DNA of 22,564 nucleotides from Hypsibius dujardini (lineage: Eukaryota; Tardigrada; Eutardigrada; Parachela; Hypsibiidae): contig LRSR01008057.1 in assembly GCA_001579985.1 (NCBI GenBank), forward strand, positions 1 through 22,564, given 5' to 3'. The translations under genes and the position numbers were made by a program. Within the stretch, counting starts at the first letter, position 1. Every line of letters begins with the position of its first letter. A model generated the notes under the pieces. That model saw nothing but the letters and a program-made list of their open reading frames with translations, did not search any database and had not been told where the DNA came from. This document shows, piece after piece, positions 9,094 through 17,831 of the stretch.

Positions 9094-10681
9094 ATGATGT
9101 CTGGGTATGGAATCATCACGAATCGGACGAAAGAATCCAGAATTGAGGTCTCACACGTGCATTCTTTTTGAGGATATTTTTTCTTCAGGTTTCCACCGCG
9201 ACCTGATAAGCTGGGGAGCGTTTTCTGCCAGTACCACCCGGATGCCAAGCTAATTACCTGCCACGAATCGGGAGATCTGGTTTGTTCGCGGTGTGGCTTG
9301 GTGATTGGAGACCGGCTGATTGACGCCGGTGCCGAGTGGAGGAATTACGAGGGCGATGCCGACAAGAGTCGCTGCGGAAAAGCTGAGGTACAAATTGTCT
9401 GATGCAGTGGGTGAACGGTGCGTTGCTTGATTGATTGCTGCTATAGCGATATTTTTATCAATCAGTTGATTGATCGATTGATTGAGTGAGTTGAATGTCA
9501 GTAGTTCTTTTATTTTTGTCATTCCTATTGATGCATTTAGTTGCTGGTGCTGTACTGTTATTGATTCGAATTTTTGGATTTAAATAAAATAAAATTTTAA
9601 TTTTGCTTGAATTTAAGTGCTGACTCGTTCGATTATTTACAATATTTTAAATGTGTGATAATGTGTATTTAAATTTTAATTTGTTAATTTTTTGTATGTA
9701 ATTTTTGTACCTTAACACTAGTTATTTGTTTCGATTAATAAAGCCTTGATTTAAATTGCCTGTCTTACAGGATCCGCTGATGGATGCGAACGATCTGAGC
9801 ACAATCATCGGGCCAACGCCTGGAGGTAGTAAGGAATTCACGAAATACTCAAAGTATTCCGGGATTTCATCCAAAGAACGGGCCCTGCGTGCCGCCTTGG
9901 CGGACATCAAAGATCTCGCGGATCGGCTGCATTTGAGCGAGACCATCGTTGAGACCGCTCACGGAATGTACAAGGATGTGACGGATCTTGTGGAATTTCG
10001 AGGTACAGGACTAGTCCCTCTGTCTGTACTCTGTCTGTACTCTGTCTGTACCCTCGTGTCTGCCTGTTTGTATCATCACCGGGTTCAGATTGTTTCATTT
10101 CCTCACCTTGTCTCTTATCTGTCTGCCTGACCGAAATGAGTCCTGAATGAATTCATAATTCCTCTCCCTGTGTAGGTGGGCATAAGGACGCACTGGCCGT
10201 CGCGTGCCTCTACATCTCCAGTAACCAGGAAGGCGTCCCGCGAGCCCTCGACGAAGTCTGCAAAGCGTCCAGCTGCAACAAGAAGCAGGTGGCGCGCTGC
10301 TACAAAGACATTTTCCGTCTGCTGAAGCTGCGCCACGTCACTGAGGGCCGGGAGAAGGAGTTTGTCGAGCGGTTCGGCAGCACACTCGAGCTGAGCCGCG
10401 ATGTGATCAAGGTGGCGGGCGACATCGCCGAGGCCGCCGTCACACGGGACATCTTTCCGGACCGTGGACCGGACGTGGTGGTGGGAGCGGCGTTGCTGTT
10501 GGCTGCAGGGGCCAGCGGGGTGCCCCTGCGGCTGAGCCACCTCGCGCAGGTGTGTGGAGCCTCGAGATCCGGACTGGGGACGGCGTATAAGCAGCTGGTG
10601 AAGCATGCGACTGCGGTCTATCCATCCTGGTACGTTCCCGCGGTGGATGTGGAGGGCCTGCCGAAAGTGGAAGATTTTTAG
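9094..10681 (+). CDS. GTF2B: General transcription factor IIB (TFIIB)
   Basis: RNA polymerase II initiation factor that bridges TBP-bound promoter DNA and polymerase. Exons 9094-9104, 9189-9387, 9771-10002 and 10176-10681 give 315 residues, against 316 in human. The zinc ribbon uses C17-x2-H20 (CQYHPDA) and C36-x2-C39 (CSRCG), the usual C/H/C/C pattern. Next come the B-reader/linker (VIGDRLIDAGAEWR, DLSTIIGPTPGG) and two cyclin-like repeats, the first around DIKDLADRLHL and VACLYISSNQEGVPR, the second around VAGDIAEAAVTRDIFP and the C-terminal VYPSWY. The second repeat is clearly diverged from the human one. The tiny first exon (ATGATGTCTGG; either ATG may be used) was chosen because a GG|GTATGG donor is the one that meets the phase of exon 2; it is the least certain part. 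ATTAAA at 10764-10769 is a likely polyadenylation signal. Introns 2 and 3 hold GATT and TCTG repeats. Confidence 0.93.
9422..9487. repeat. GATT/AATC repeat in TFIIB intron 2
   Basis: GATT units lie on both sides of a short centre (TTGATTGATTG ... ATCAATCAGTTGATTGATCG), so the stretch is partly self-complementary. It lies inside intron 2 (9388-9770), whose remainder is AT-rich and featureless. Confidence 0.75.
10019..10051 (+). repeat. Three copies of an 11-bp unit TCTGTCTGTAC in TFIIB intron 3
   Basis: TCTGTCTGTAC is repeated three times in tandem, followed by looser TCTG and CCTG units. It belongs to the same CAGA/TCTG family as the tracts in DCLRE1C and TBC1D19 introns. It lies within intron 3 (10003-10175). 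Confidence 0.85.
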
Positions 10682-11516
10682 CATCCGGCCGTATATTCCT
10701 GTAGACGTCTTTCGTTGTCGCGGTGGCGCTGAGAGGACTGTTGTGATGCGAATAGCTTTTTGGATTAAACGTCCGTCTTCTCTAGAATTTTTATGGAACG
10801 ACCCAATTAGTCATTTGTGTGAACTAATTGAAAAACATTTACTTTGGTTCATTTTCCAGAGAAGTTGAATGTGTACCATGTCCAGATACCGGATGCCAGG
10901 CAAACATTGTGAAGGTCCCATTCGTACCGCTTCAAAAATAGTTAAATGTTCCGAGCAAGATTCTGCCAGTTCGGATGCACGAAATCTTGAACATGTCCCT
11001 TCTAGTTCAACAGATACTGCCGCAGAGGAAGCTAGAGATTCGCTGGAGACGTGGAAGTCTCTCTCCCTCTTCAAAGACATCTCTCGCTTCCGCAACAACA
11101 TCAGGAAAGTTGCTCCTATATGTCTGTTGAGCCAGAAGGGACAAGGTCGAGATTTAGTGGGTACGAACTTTCAGCATACATCAAAGGATTTGTAAAACGG
11201 CACGAATGGGACTTTCGAAAAATTTTGGGATCTTCCTTTATGGCATGATCCTTAAGGATATTTTGTCGTATTAAGCCGATAGCCCTTCTTATCAGTTGAA
11301 GAAATTTTATTCTACACAAAAGCTGAGACAGACATGAAACATCGAACCGGTGAAGGTTTCTTCTGCCATCTTTAAAACCAAAGATGTTTTGCCCCACCCA
11401 TTGACCGATCGGTCCGAAAGTGTCTGCTCTGTTAATTATGTTAAAACTGAATCCGCTGCATAGCAACCGGACAGGAATTCAAAGTCAGTCCATCACTCCT
11501 TCCACCTGCGATCAGC
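10682..11516. other. Intergenic region TFIIB to TBC1D19
   Basis: This 835-bp gap holds the TFIIB 3' UTR and presumably the TBC1D19 promoter. An open frame at 10869-11195 (108 codons, plus strand, Ser-rich then Lys/Arg-rich) has no family resemblance I recognise and no splice link to TBC1D19 that I could confirm. An upstream TBC1D19 exon here cannot be excluded. Confidence 0.5.
10764..10769 (+). terminator. Putative polyadenylation signal of TFIIB (ATTAAA)
   Basis: ATTAAA starts 83 bp after the TFIIB stop codon and is the nearest match to a polyadenylation signal on the sense strand. It is a common variant of AATAAA. The position fits a short 3' UTR, but no cleavage site can be proven from sequence. 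Confidence 0.45.
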
Positions 11517-13055
11517 ATGTTGCATTGTGTCATTCCCCAGCCTAAACGGAGTGCCACGCATCCGCCACCGCGACCGCACCTATCCGATCAGCCGTTCTAC
11601 GGATTCCGCAACTCCATTCGTCAGCACATCGATGCCAAGACCAAAGTCACCAGCCAAAAGACTACGGCCCTCGGTCGCAGCATCTCCAAGTCAACGCCCA
11701 CTACCACCACCTCCTCCACCAGCAATCGCCATCGACATTCCCTTGCCAATCCACCACGACCGAAAGCGAAACTCATCCTCAAGGCCAAACCGGAAGCCGC
11801 CGTGAAAGCTCCCATCAACACCGTCGGTTGTGGAGATGCTGCTCCGAAGGAACCTGCCTGTAAGAAACCCACGGTCGATCGATCAAACCGGAGACTTCTT
11901 CGCCCCTATCGACGTTCTCTTCCACTGCTCCCGCTGCTGACGCGATCGTACCCCGCACTTTCCGTGCGCCTCCTCAATCAGTCCGTCAGACGGGAAAAAA
12001 CGGGACGACTGGAGCGTCTGTTGCAGGCTCACCTCGAACCAGCGGCCAACGCCGTGAAATGGGCGTGGCCTAACGAAAGTACCCTGCAGGCCCATGTCGA
12101 CTTTCTGAACATCCGATGGCGTCTTCAGTTGGAGAAAGCGTTGGCCCGAGCTGCCGCCGGAAGTTCCTCTGCGGGAACCTTACACAGACAAAGGACGCTG
12201 GAAGAGTCCCGCTTCATGTGGTCGAGTTGGGCTTCCCTTGATGACGTGTCGCTCTTCCAAGACCAGCTGCGTGATATTGAGCCGCTTTATACGCTGAAGG
12301 ACCTCACGAAACGGATCATGGAGTTCCCCGTGCCGGAGGAGTGGTGCGCCGATAGCAGCGCCACCGCGAAGAGTAATATCAGTTACTGGTTGCACTGTCC
12401 GTTACCGTTACCGGACTGGGACGAGCTTCGGGGAACCTTCGTAGAGCTCTCCCCGTTGTATGATAACTACTGCGCGGACTACTTCGAAGAGGACTACAAA
12501 GAAGTGCAGGACGCGAGGGATGGGCGGCTGAACCGGGTGTTGAAACGGCGGGACGTGCTATCAGCGGTGAAGCTCTGTCGGTTGGGCTGTTCGGCCAGCA
12601 ATCGCGACGCCACCTGGTCGCTGATACTGCGGGATAAGACGCAGGAAGAAGCGCAGTATAAGCGGCTGTTGGCGGAGTTTGTGCGATGGGAGGTGTTCCT
12701 GGACTGGTTGATGCTGCAGTCAGTGATGGATACGGTGGGGAATGCCGAACAGTTCTTCAATTTTGTCACGCAGATTCAGCAGGTGATGCAGCTGTTTCAG
12801 CGGGATGCTACCTTGGTGGAACGATTGGAAGTGGGGTTGTTGCTCGAACCGCTTGGCGTTGAAGGTGAAGAAGCCGATCAGAATGGAGATAAACCCCGGC
12901 ACCCAAAAGCAGGTGCGGTAGATATAATTGCGAAATACAGATACGCAGGCGGGCAGCCAGACACATAGGCAGACAGCGAGAAAGGCAGACAGACAGACAC
13001 ACCGACCGACAGACACACAGACACACAGACACACAAACAGACAGACAGATAGACA

Positions 13056-13117
<62 letters not shown>

Positions 13118-13773
13118 CATGCAGGCAGGCAGAGAGACAGACTGAGAGGCTGACACACAGGCGGAGAGAAAGATGGGCGGAGATAGTCAGGCTCATCTGA
13201 ACATTATTCCCTCAAATTCGCACTAAACAGTATGATCTTCTGGTTTTAGTTTCTGATCGAACAAGCCCGTACCCACCCAACGGAGTCATTCCATTCCACG
13301 AGATGTCTATGTATGCTGGTCCGCTGGCCTACGTCTGCATACGTACCAAACCCTGCTACTTCATGTTCCGTGAATTCTATTGCCGGCACTTTCAATTCCT
13401 GCACCACCTCTCCACTCATCCGCAGAGCATCCTTCCGATGTACGCCCTGTTTGAGAATCTTCTCCATTCGCGGGAGCAATCCGTTTGGGAGCACCTTCGG
13501 GTGAAACTGGCGGTACACCCGGCAAAGTACGTCGTCCCCTGGTTGACCATGGCCTTCTCCAGTTTCATCGAAATTGACCAACTCTTAGTACTATGGGACC
13601 GAATTGTGGGTTTTGGAGACCTTCGAGTGCTGGTTCTCTTGGCATTAGGAATTTTTATTCTACGTGGGAAAGTTTTGTTAAAGTGTAAAACGAGTAGAGA
13701 AGCGGGGGCAGTCCTGTCAGACATTTTGAATGTGGAAGTTGTTCCGTTGTTACAACTGGCCCTATTTACATAG
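11517..13773 (+). CDS. TBC1D19: TBC1 domain family member 19-like protein
   Basis: Exons 11517-12912 and 13250-13773 join in phase 1 and give 639 residues (human: 526). About 140 N-terminal residues are rich in Ser, Thr, Pro, Lys and Arg and look disordered; the true start could be a later Met or an upstream exon. The conserved part has the family order: FQDQLRDIEPLYTLKDL, then the TBC-domain start NRDATWSLILRDKTQEE, then PYPPNGVIPFHEMSMYAGPL and FREFYCRHFQFLHHLSTHP, IDQLLVLWDRIVGF, and the end LSDILNVEVVPLLQLALF. TBC proteins are usually Rab GTPase-activating proteins. The catalytic IxxDxxR and YxQ fingers are not recognisable here, as in the human homologue, so GAP activity is doubtful. The intron (12913-13249) is nearly filled by CAGA/CAGG repeats. 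The stop codon is 15 bp from that of the convergent neighbour. Confidence 0.85.
12950..13150 (+). repeat. CAGA/CACA tract running into a (GGCA)n microsatellite in the TBC1D19 intron
   Basis: The 5' part mixes CAGA and CACA units. From about 13057 to 13130 it becomes an almost pure (GGCA)n run of about 18 units with one CATG interruption, then ends with GAGA-type units. It occupies most of the single intron. Open frames through it on both strands are artefacts of the repeat. Confidence 0.95.
13654..13659 (-). terminator. Candidate polyadenylation signal of the 13789-17223 gene inside TBC1D19 exon 2
   Basis: TTTATT on the plus strand reads AATAAA on the minus strand, about 130 bp beyond the stop of the minus-strand gene and inside TBC1D19 coding sequence. 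If it is used, the two mature mRNAs overlap by more than 100 bases. It is one hexamer only and could be chance. Confidence 0.35.
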
Positions 13774-13788
13774 TAGTAAATTCGCAGT

Positions 13789-15073
13789 CTAACTGGACGT
13801 CAGCCATTTCTGAAAGCACTGATCGTCAATGTTCAAAGTCCGCCCCGATTCGGTTCCTCCTATGTCAGCGGTCTCGCTGTCCGGCTCTTTCGTTAAGGTT
13901 GGTGATACATCGGTGTTGTGGTGGGGCTGTTGGTTTTGCGTCTGCGTATTGAAGGGGTAGCTGTTGAGCTTCTTGGCCCGGCATTTGTCCATGTGGATTT
14001 GCGCCATTTTGAGAAGTTCGTGGATGCCATCTTTTTCCATACGCATCTGAAATTAATATTGACCTCCCCCCCCCCGGTTGGTCGTTAGGGTATTCAAAAC
14101 TTTAGTGAAAGTAAAGTTATGCCCTGTACACATCATAAACGACGGGCACTTCCAAAGTCTTAGCAATCGGTCATTTATGTCGCGACTGGAAGGTGCGATC
14201 CAATTAAAGTTGGCATGGTTCGGTGGCAACCGCATAGGAATATTTTCGATCAATCAATCAATCAATCAGTGCATCACTTGCAGTAATGAATTGCAACCGC
14301 GGTTGCAATCGAACCGTGCCAACACTAGTTCCAATTCTGGTATTGTCAGTATTTAGATCAGCAAATTCTACATTATTTCTGACATTTTCGTTGGATTACG
14401 GTCAAAGGCCTAGAGGGAAGAATTTGTTCTAGCTAGAGCGGAGAGTATTTGACCGCAGTGTAAACGTGAATTATGTCCAGCGGCTCACACGCGTCTCAGC
14501 CATTCTATGACGAATGGTCAGACTATTTTTTTTATTGACGTAAAGAGGCTAATCTGAGAGCTAACTAATACAGTTGAGATAAAAGGATTCCGACAAGGTT
14601 AAGAAAAGGTAAGGCCGACGGGCTGAACCGTGCAGTATGAAATCATGCGGAGTGTTTCAGCTTTGCTTGATCGATTGATTTGTGACCGATTTGATTGATT
14701 GATTGTTCTTAACAGAGTGTCGGCATTTGTTCCAGCCACTGTCCACACCAGTCTACTTCCTGAATCTTTTGCGGAGTGCAGTAGTCGGTTGTAAGGGAAG
14801 TGTTTCTTGCCTCGTCCAGTAGCAAAATTGTATTTGTCTGCATATAAGTTCATTTAGAACAACTTAATATGCGGCTGCAATAGTATTGAGAAGTGTGTCT
14901 TTCAAAAGAAAGTTCTCTTTTCAGATCCCTGCATGCAGGTCCGTGAAACTCGGATTTACCGCTTACGAGGCCATGATCTGACTACCTATGTTGAGTGATT
15001 CAAAAAGCCGCCGCTTGGTGCGGAGTAAATGACTGAGTGCCGAGACTTTTGGAGTGCCCCTTGATCTTTATTA

Positions 15074-15108
<35 letters not shown>

Positions 15109-17223
15109 CGTACCTTCGCTTCTGCGGCTTTGTTTTCCTTAATCAAAACCTTGATTTCTTGTTTCGCCCGCAGCACCTTCAAATAGGTGGCTTGCAGGGG
15201 TGAGCAGCTACTTATGCCAGTCATGTTTTCGTCGAAACTACGCCAGATAGTTCTGTTGGGAAGATGTGCCGTAAAATACATGTTCGGACTAAATTTGATT
15301 TTTTCCCGCTTTTCCCGACCCGAAATCAAATGTACGAATGGCGTTACATTGTCTGGTCCACTGCAGAAGCGCTAGTTTCCGGCGGGGTCAAGAATGGCAG
15401 CATTCTGAAGACAACTACAACACATGAAGCTGTGTACATTATTGTAATTCCTTAATGGAGTCCGAGCAAGGAATTCGGCCCATTCCTTAAGCCCCACTGG
15501 ACATACCAATCACTGTCCAATTCGCTAAGGGGTCATTAACTTATTACGTAATAAAAAAACGGCCTTTTTCGACCACCCACCTACCCAGATAATCAAAATC
15601 ATACTGGAGGGCGGGGCCTATTTTACTGGTGAGTAATCAAGGGTCTAGACCTCGCACCCACCCTCCTTTGATGACGTAATATGTTAATGACCCCTCAACG
15701 GTCGAACGTATACGTTACGTTTTGTGTACTGTCTGCGCGCGCGTACAGGCAGGGCTAGTCGGTTTAGTGATGGGTTTTGATGGGTTTTGATGGGTTTTGA
15801 TGGGGTTTGATGGGTTTGATGGGTTTGATGGGTTTAGATGGGTTTTGACCAAATGGCTTGTGCTGTGGTGATAAAAAAATCAGTACGCGCGGGTAGCGTT
15901 TACGTTAATTTTGAAGCCAGGGGACGGAGCCACTGATCATCATTTCGGTCAAAGCCCTGAGATTCGAAGGAGTATCGTTTCTACTTTACTGTTTCATAGT
16001 TCAAACAAGCAACAGCCGGCTCCGAGCAAACAGTTCGATAAAAATAAACTCACGTGACTGTTTGAACCTCAGGACTTTGACTGTATATAGAGAAAAATCT
16101 CTACAAGGCCAACGCACGTCATCATGTTTAGCTGCAATATCGAGAGAGTTCCTGTCCAGCTCTTTTTCTTGTGAAACTTTCTGGAATGTTCTCTCTCGGT
16201 CTCTGTACGTGATGTGATTCGCTCATGAGGACGCTATTGAGTGGGTTGCAGCATTTATTCTAGTTAGCAAATAAAATGGTGCGCACTTAAAAAGTATTCT
16301 CCGTAATAGGGCCTTTATAATTATCCCGTGAAATGGGAATTCGCGGGGGCGATTTCAGATATGGCCTGTTACTCCACTCCATGTAACTATCTAAACTAAA
16401 TAACTCTCTTTTCTTTTTCCTGCTCATGGCAATCGATTGTAGAATAAATTTTGGATCAGATCGTGCCCATCCTTTGGCGAAGTGGACAATGATTGCCATT
16501 GCCTGTGGCTCATAACAGGTCAGGAGAACAGATCGATAGGACTGGCTTGGGAGGTTTTTCCTTGAGGGAACGCAGAATGCTTCCGTTTAATTTTTTTAAA
16601 TTAGCACTGTAAAAGTGACTATTTATCGAAATGATTACTTTGATATTGCCCCACCTCGGGTTTAATCCTATAAATCATTACTAATATTTAATATTTCAAT
16701 AAAAAACTGAACTTTTTTTAATTTCATCTCTAATATTTAATATGAAAATTTAACATGAAGTGATCTATTTATTATAAAAATGTTATAAATCATCACTAAT
16801 ATTTAATATTTTGCACTAATTTAAAAAAATGAAGCGGAGGCATTCTAGGTTCCCCCTACAAAAAAAAATTCACAAGTAGGTTGGATCCCTCTTACAGTTT
16901 AGAGTCGGGCGCATTCGTCTTGTCTGGAATAGTGAAGTACTCACCATCAGAGAACATCTTTTCCACACCATTAACACGGAGCAACTCCAGGAAGGGTTCG
17001 TCCCTCTTGATGAACACTCTCCTCTACAAATAATAACATATCCTTCTAATCCAAGTTACTACGTCCTCACCAGGAAAACTGTCGTGCTTGTGTACACACT
17101 GTATTTCTGCAAACCACAACGCACAGGTATAGGCGGTAGCTCGTCGCCCGGCAGTTGCATGCCGTCGTAGTACTCGCGACCTGTTTCCTCCGACCATCGT
17201 TCTCGCTCCTGTGGCTGTGGCAT
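13789..17223 (-). CDS. Unidentified conserved-looking 170-residue protein, four exons
   Basis: Exons (minus): 17223-17125, 17023-16945, 15190-15114, 14046-13789. Junction phases 0, 1 and 0 all match, and the flanking sites are GT-AG. I do not recognise the family. Visible features: an acidic N-terminus (SEETGREYYDGMQLPGDELP), a basic and hydrophobic block (RRVFIKRDEPFLELLRVNG), a probable helix or coiled coil (YLKVLRAKQEIKVLIKENKA) continuing into GIHELLKMAQIHMDKCRAK, and a polar, probably disordered tail ending FQKWLTSS. There is no signal peptide and no membrane span, so a soluble helical adaptor-like protein is likely. Intron 2 (16944-15191, 1.75 kb) and intron 3 (15113-14047, about 1.07 kb) are long for this window; intron 2 holds a MITE-like element and a telomere-type array. 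The 3' end converges on TBC1D19 with 15 bp between stops. The coupling of exons 2 and 3 rests on phase only. Confidence 0.6.
14249..14268. repeat. (ATCA)5 microsatellite in intron 3 of the 170-residue gene
   Basis: Five tandem ATCA units, of the GATT/AATC family spread over the window. It lies in intron 3, which is otherwise without recognisable features apart from a run of nine C at about 14066-14074. Confidence 0.85.
15077..15108. repeat. (GATT)8 microsatellite next to exon 3
   Basis: Eight perfect GATT units. On the transcript strand they read AATC and start only about five bases inside intron 3, right after the donor site of exon 3. Length changes here would alter spacing just downstream of a splice donor. 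Confidence 0.95.
15529..15694. mobile_element. MITE-like element with 21-bp terminal inverted repeats
   Basis: Bases 15529-15549 (GGGGTCATTAAC then TTATTACGT) match the reverse complement of 15674-15694 at 20 of 21 positions. The 166-bp element has no coding capacity. It lies in intron 2 of the minus-strand gene. The flanks (CTAA on the left, TCAA on the right) do not give a clean target-site duplication, so the superfamily is undetermined. Similar copies elsewhere in the genome would confirm it. Confidence 0.7.
15769..15846 (+). repeat. Interstitial telomere-type array (GATGGGTTTT)n
   Basis: Eight tandem units: three perfect GATGGGTTTT, one GATGGGGTTT, two 9-mers GATGGGTTT, one GATGGGTTTA and a final perfect GATGGGTTTT. 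From memory, this decamer is the proposed telomeric repeat of the tardigrade Hypsibius exemplaris. The array lies in intron 2 of the minus-strand gene, 75 bp from the MITE-like element. Unit decay towards the 3' side suggests an old insertion rather than a live chromosome end. Confidence 0.85.
15911..16103. repeat. Candidate dispersed repeat with internal inverted arms
   Basis: It starts with TTGAAGCCAGGGGACGGAGC, which occurs with one change at 1978-1997. Inside, 15948-15967 and the reverse complement of 16062-16081 match at 17 of 20 positions (GTCAAAG.CCTGAG.TTC). A small palindrome, TAGAGAAAAATCTCTA, follows at about 16088-16103. Two partial copies in 22 kb suggest a repeat family; the boundaries are uncertain. 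Confidence 0.5.
16669..16811. repeat. AT-rich 28-bp direct repeats in intron 2 of the 170-residue gene
   Basis: A 28-base unit beginning TATAAATCAT and ending CTAATATTTAATATTT occurs at 16669-16696 and 16784-16811 with one mismatch. A partial copy, CTAATATTTAATAT, lies between them at about 16730-16743. The arrangement suggests a small local duplication in AT-rich intron DNA. Confidence 0.75.
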
Positions 17224-17831
17224 GATGACCCACTGGAATTCCGATAATTCGACGCACGAAACTGTGTCAGCCAGCACGAAATTTAAATACTCCGCTAGTG
17301 CTCGACCTTGGCAACAAATCGGTGTTCGTATGGAAGCGGAAACTGACCGGTGCAAGTGGCGCCGCCTGCATTTTGTACGTGCTTTGCACTTGCACGATCA
17401 ACCACCACAAGATCACACACACAATAGCCCTGCAGCAGCAAAGCGCGCCCATTCATTCATCAGCGTTTTGTCGTTGTTGCATTGTCTTACGGTTAACTGA
17501 TCTGAATATCCATTTCTTATCATTATTATGTATAAACATCAAAATTTGTAAAATTCGGTTCTAAAATATTCCCCCATTTATATAACGCTTGTGTTGCTCG
17601 TACAGAAAATTCACCTCTTACTAAGTTAGTTCTGTGGCACATCCGGACATTTTCTTAAGAGGTAGTTGATTTGGCTGAACGGCTTCTCGATTGATTGTTG
17701 AATTGCTCACCGTTGCGCGCGGCTTAATAGCTATTCGATTGATTGAGAGATCAATCAATCTGTATTTGATTTTGACACTCCGGGCAATGATCAATTTTCC
17801 GGGTACTTTTTTTCAGGAAATTTTTATAAGA
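17224..17831. promoter_or_regulatory. Divergent promoter region between the 170-residue gene and MSH2
   Basis: The 608 bp between two divergent start codons contain no MSH2-like coding sequence in any frame, which matters because MSH2 seems to lack its N-terminal half. The segment 17687-17760 carries GATT/AATC units, one pair forming a foldback (GATTGATTGAGAGATCAATC). A strong acceptor-like site (polypyrimidine plus CAG at 17814-17816) lies 15 bp before the MSH2 ATG, suggesting a spliced 5' leader. Confidence 0.5.
17687..17760. repeat. GATT/AATC repeats upstream of MSH2
   Basis: Scattered GATTGATT and AATCAATC units, including a foldback of GATTGATT with AATCAATC around GAGAGATC. It belongs to the same family as the other GATT tracts in the window. 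Confidence 0.7.

Noticed and set aside
10869-11195. 108-codon plus-strand frame between TFIIB and TBC1D19
   Set aside because: No family resemblance and no confirmed splice partner; it could be UTR or an unrecognised upstream exon, but the support is too weak to call.
12720-13200. Open frames on both strands with CLPAC or RQAG repeats
   Set aside because: They are a translation of the CAGA/GGCA microsatellite in the TBC1D19 intron; the repeat keeps all frames open.
14599-14853. Minus-strand 84-codon frame in intron 3 of the 170-residue gene
   Set aside because: Part of it is GATT repeat, and direct joining of 15114 to 14046 keeps phase without it.
16287-16499. Minus-strand 70-codon frame in intron 2 of the 170-residue gene
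   Set aside because: No flanking splice sites in matching phase and no recognisable motif.
17089-17124. Alternative longer exon 1 of the 170-residue gene, ending at a later donor (about 17071)
   Set aside because: It would leave an intron of only about 47 bp; the GTGCGT donor after 17125 gives a 101-bp intron in the same phase, closer to the sizes seen elsewhere in the window.
17691-17831. In-frame upstream ATG extending the MSH2 N-terminus by 47 codons
   Set aside because: The added residues lie in GATT-repeat DNA, do not resemble MSH2, and are followed by a strong polypyrimidine-CAG acceptor just before the ATG at 17832.
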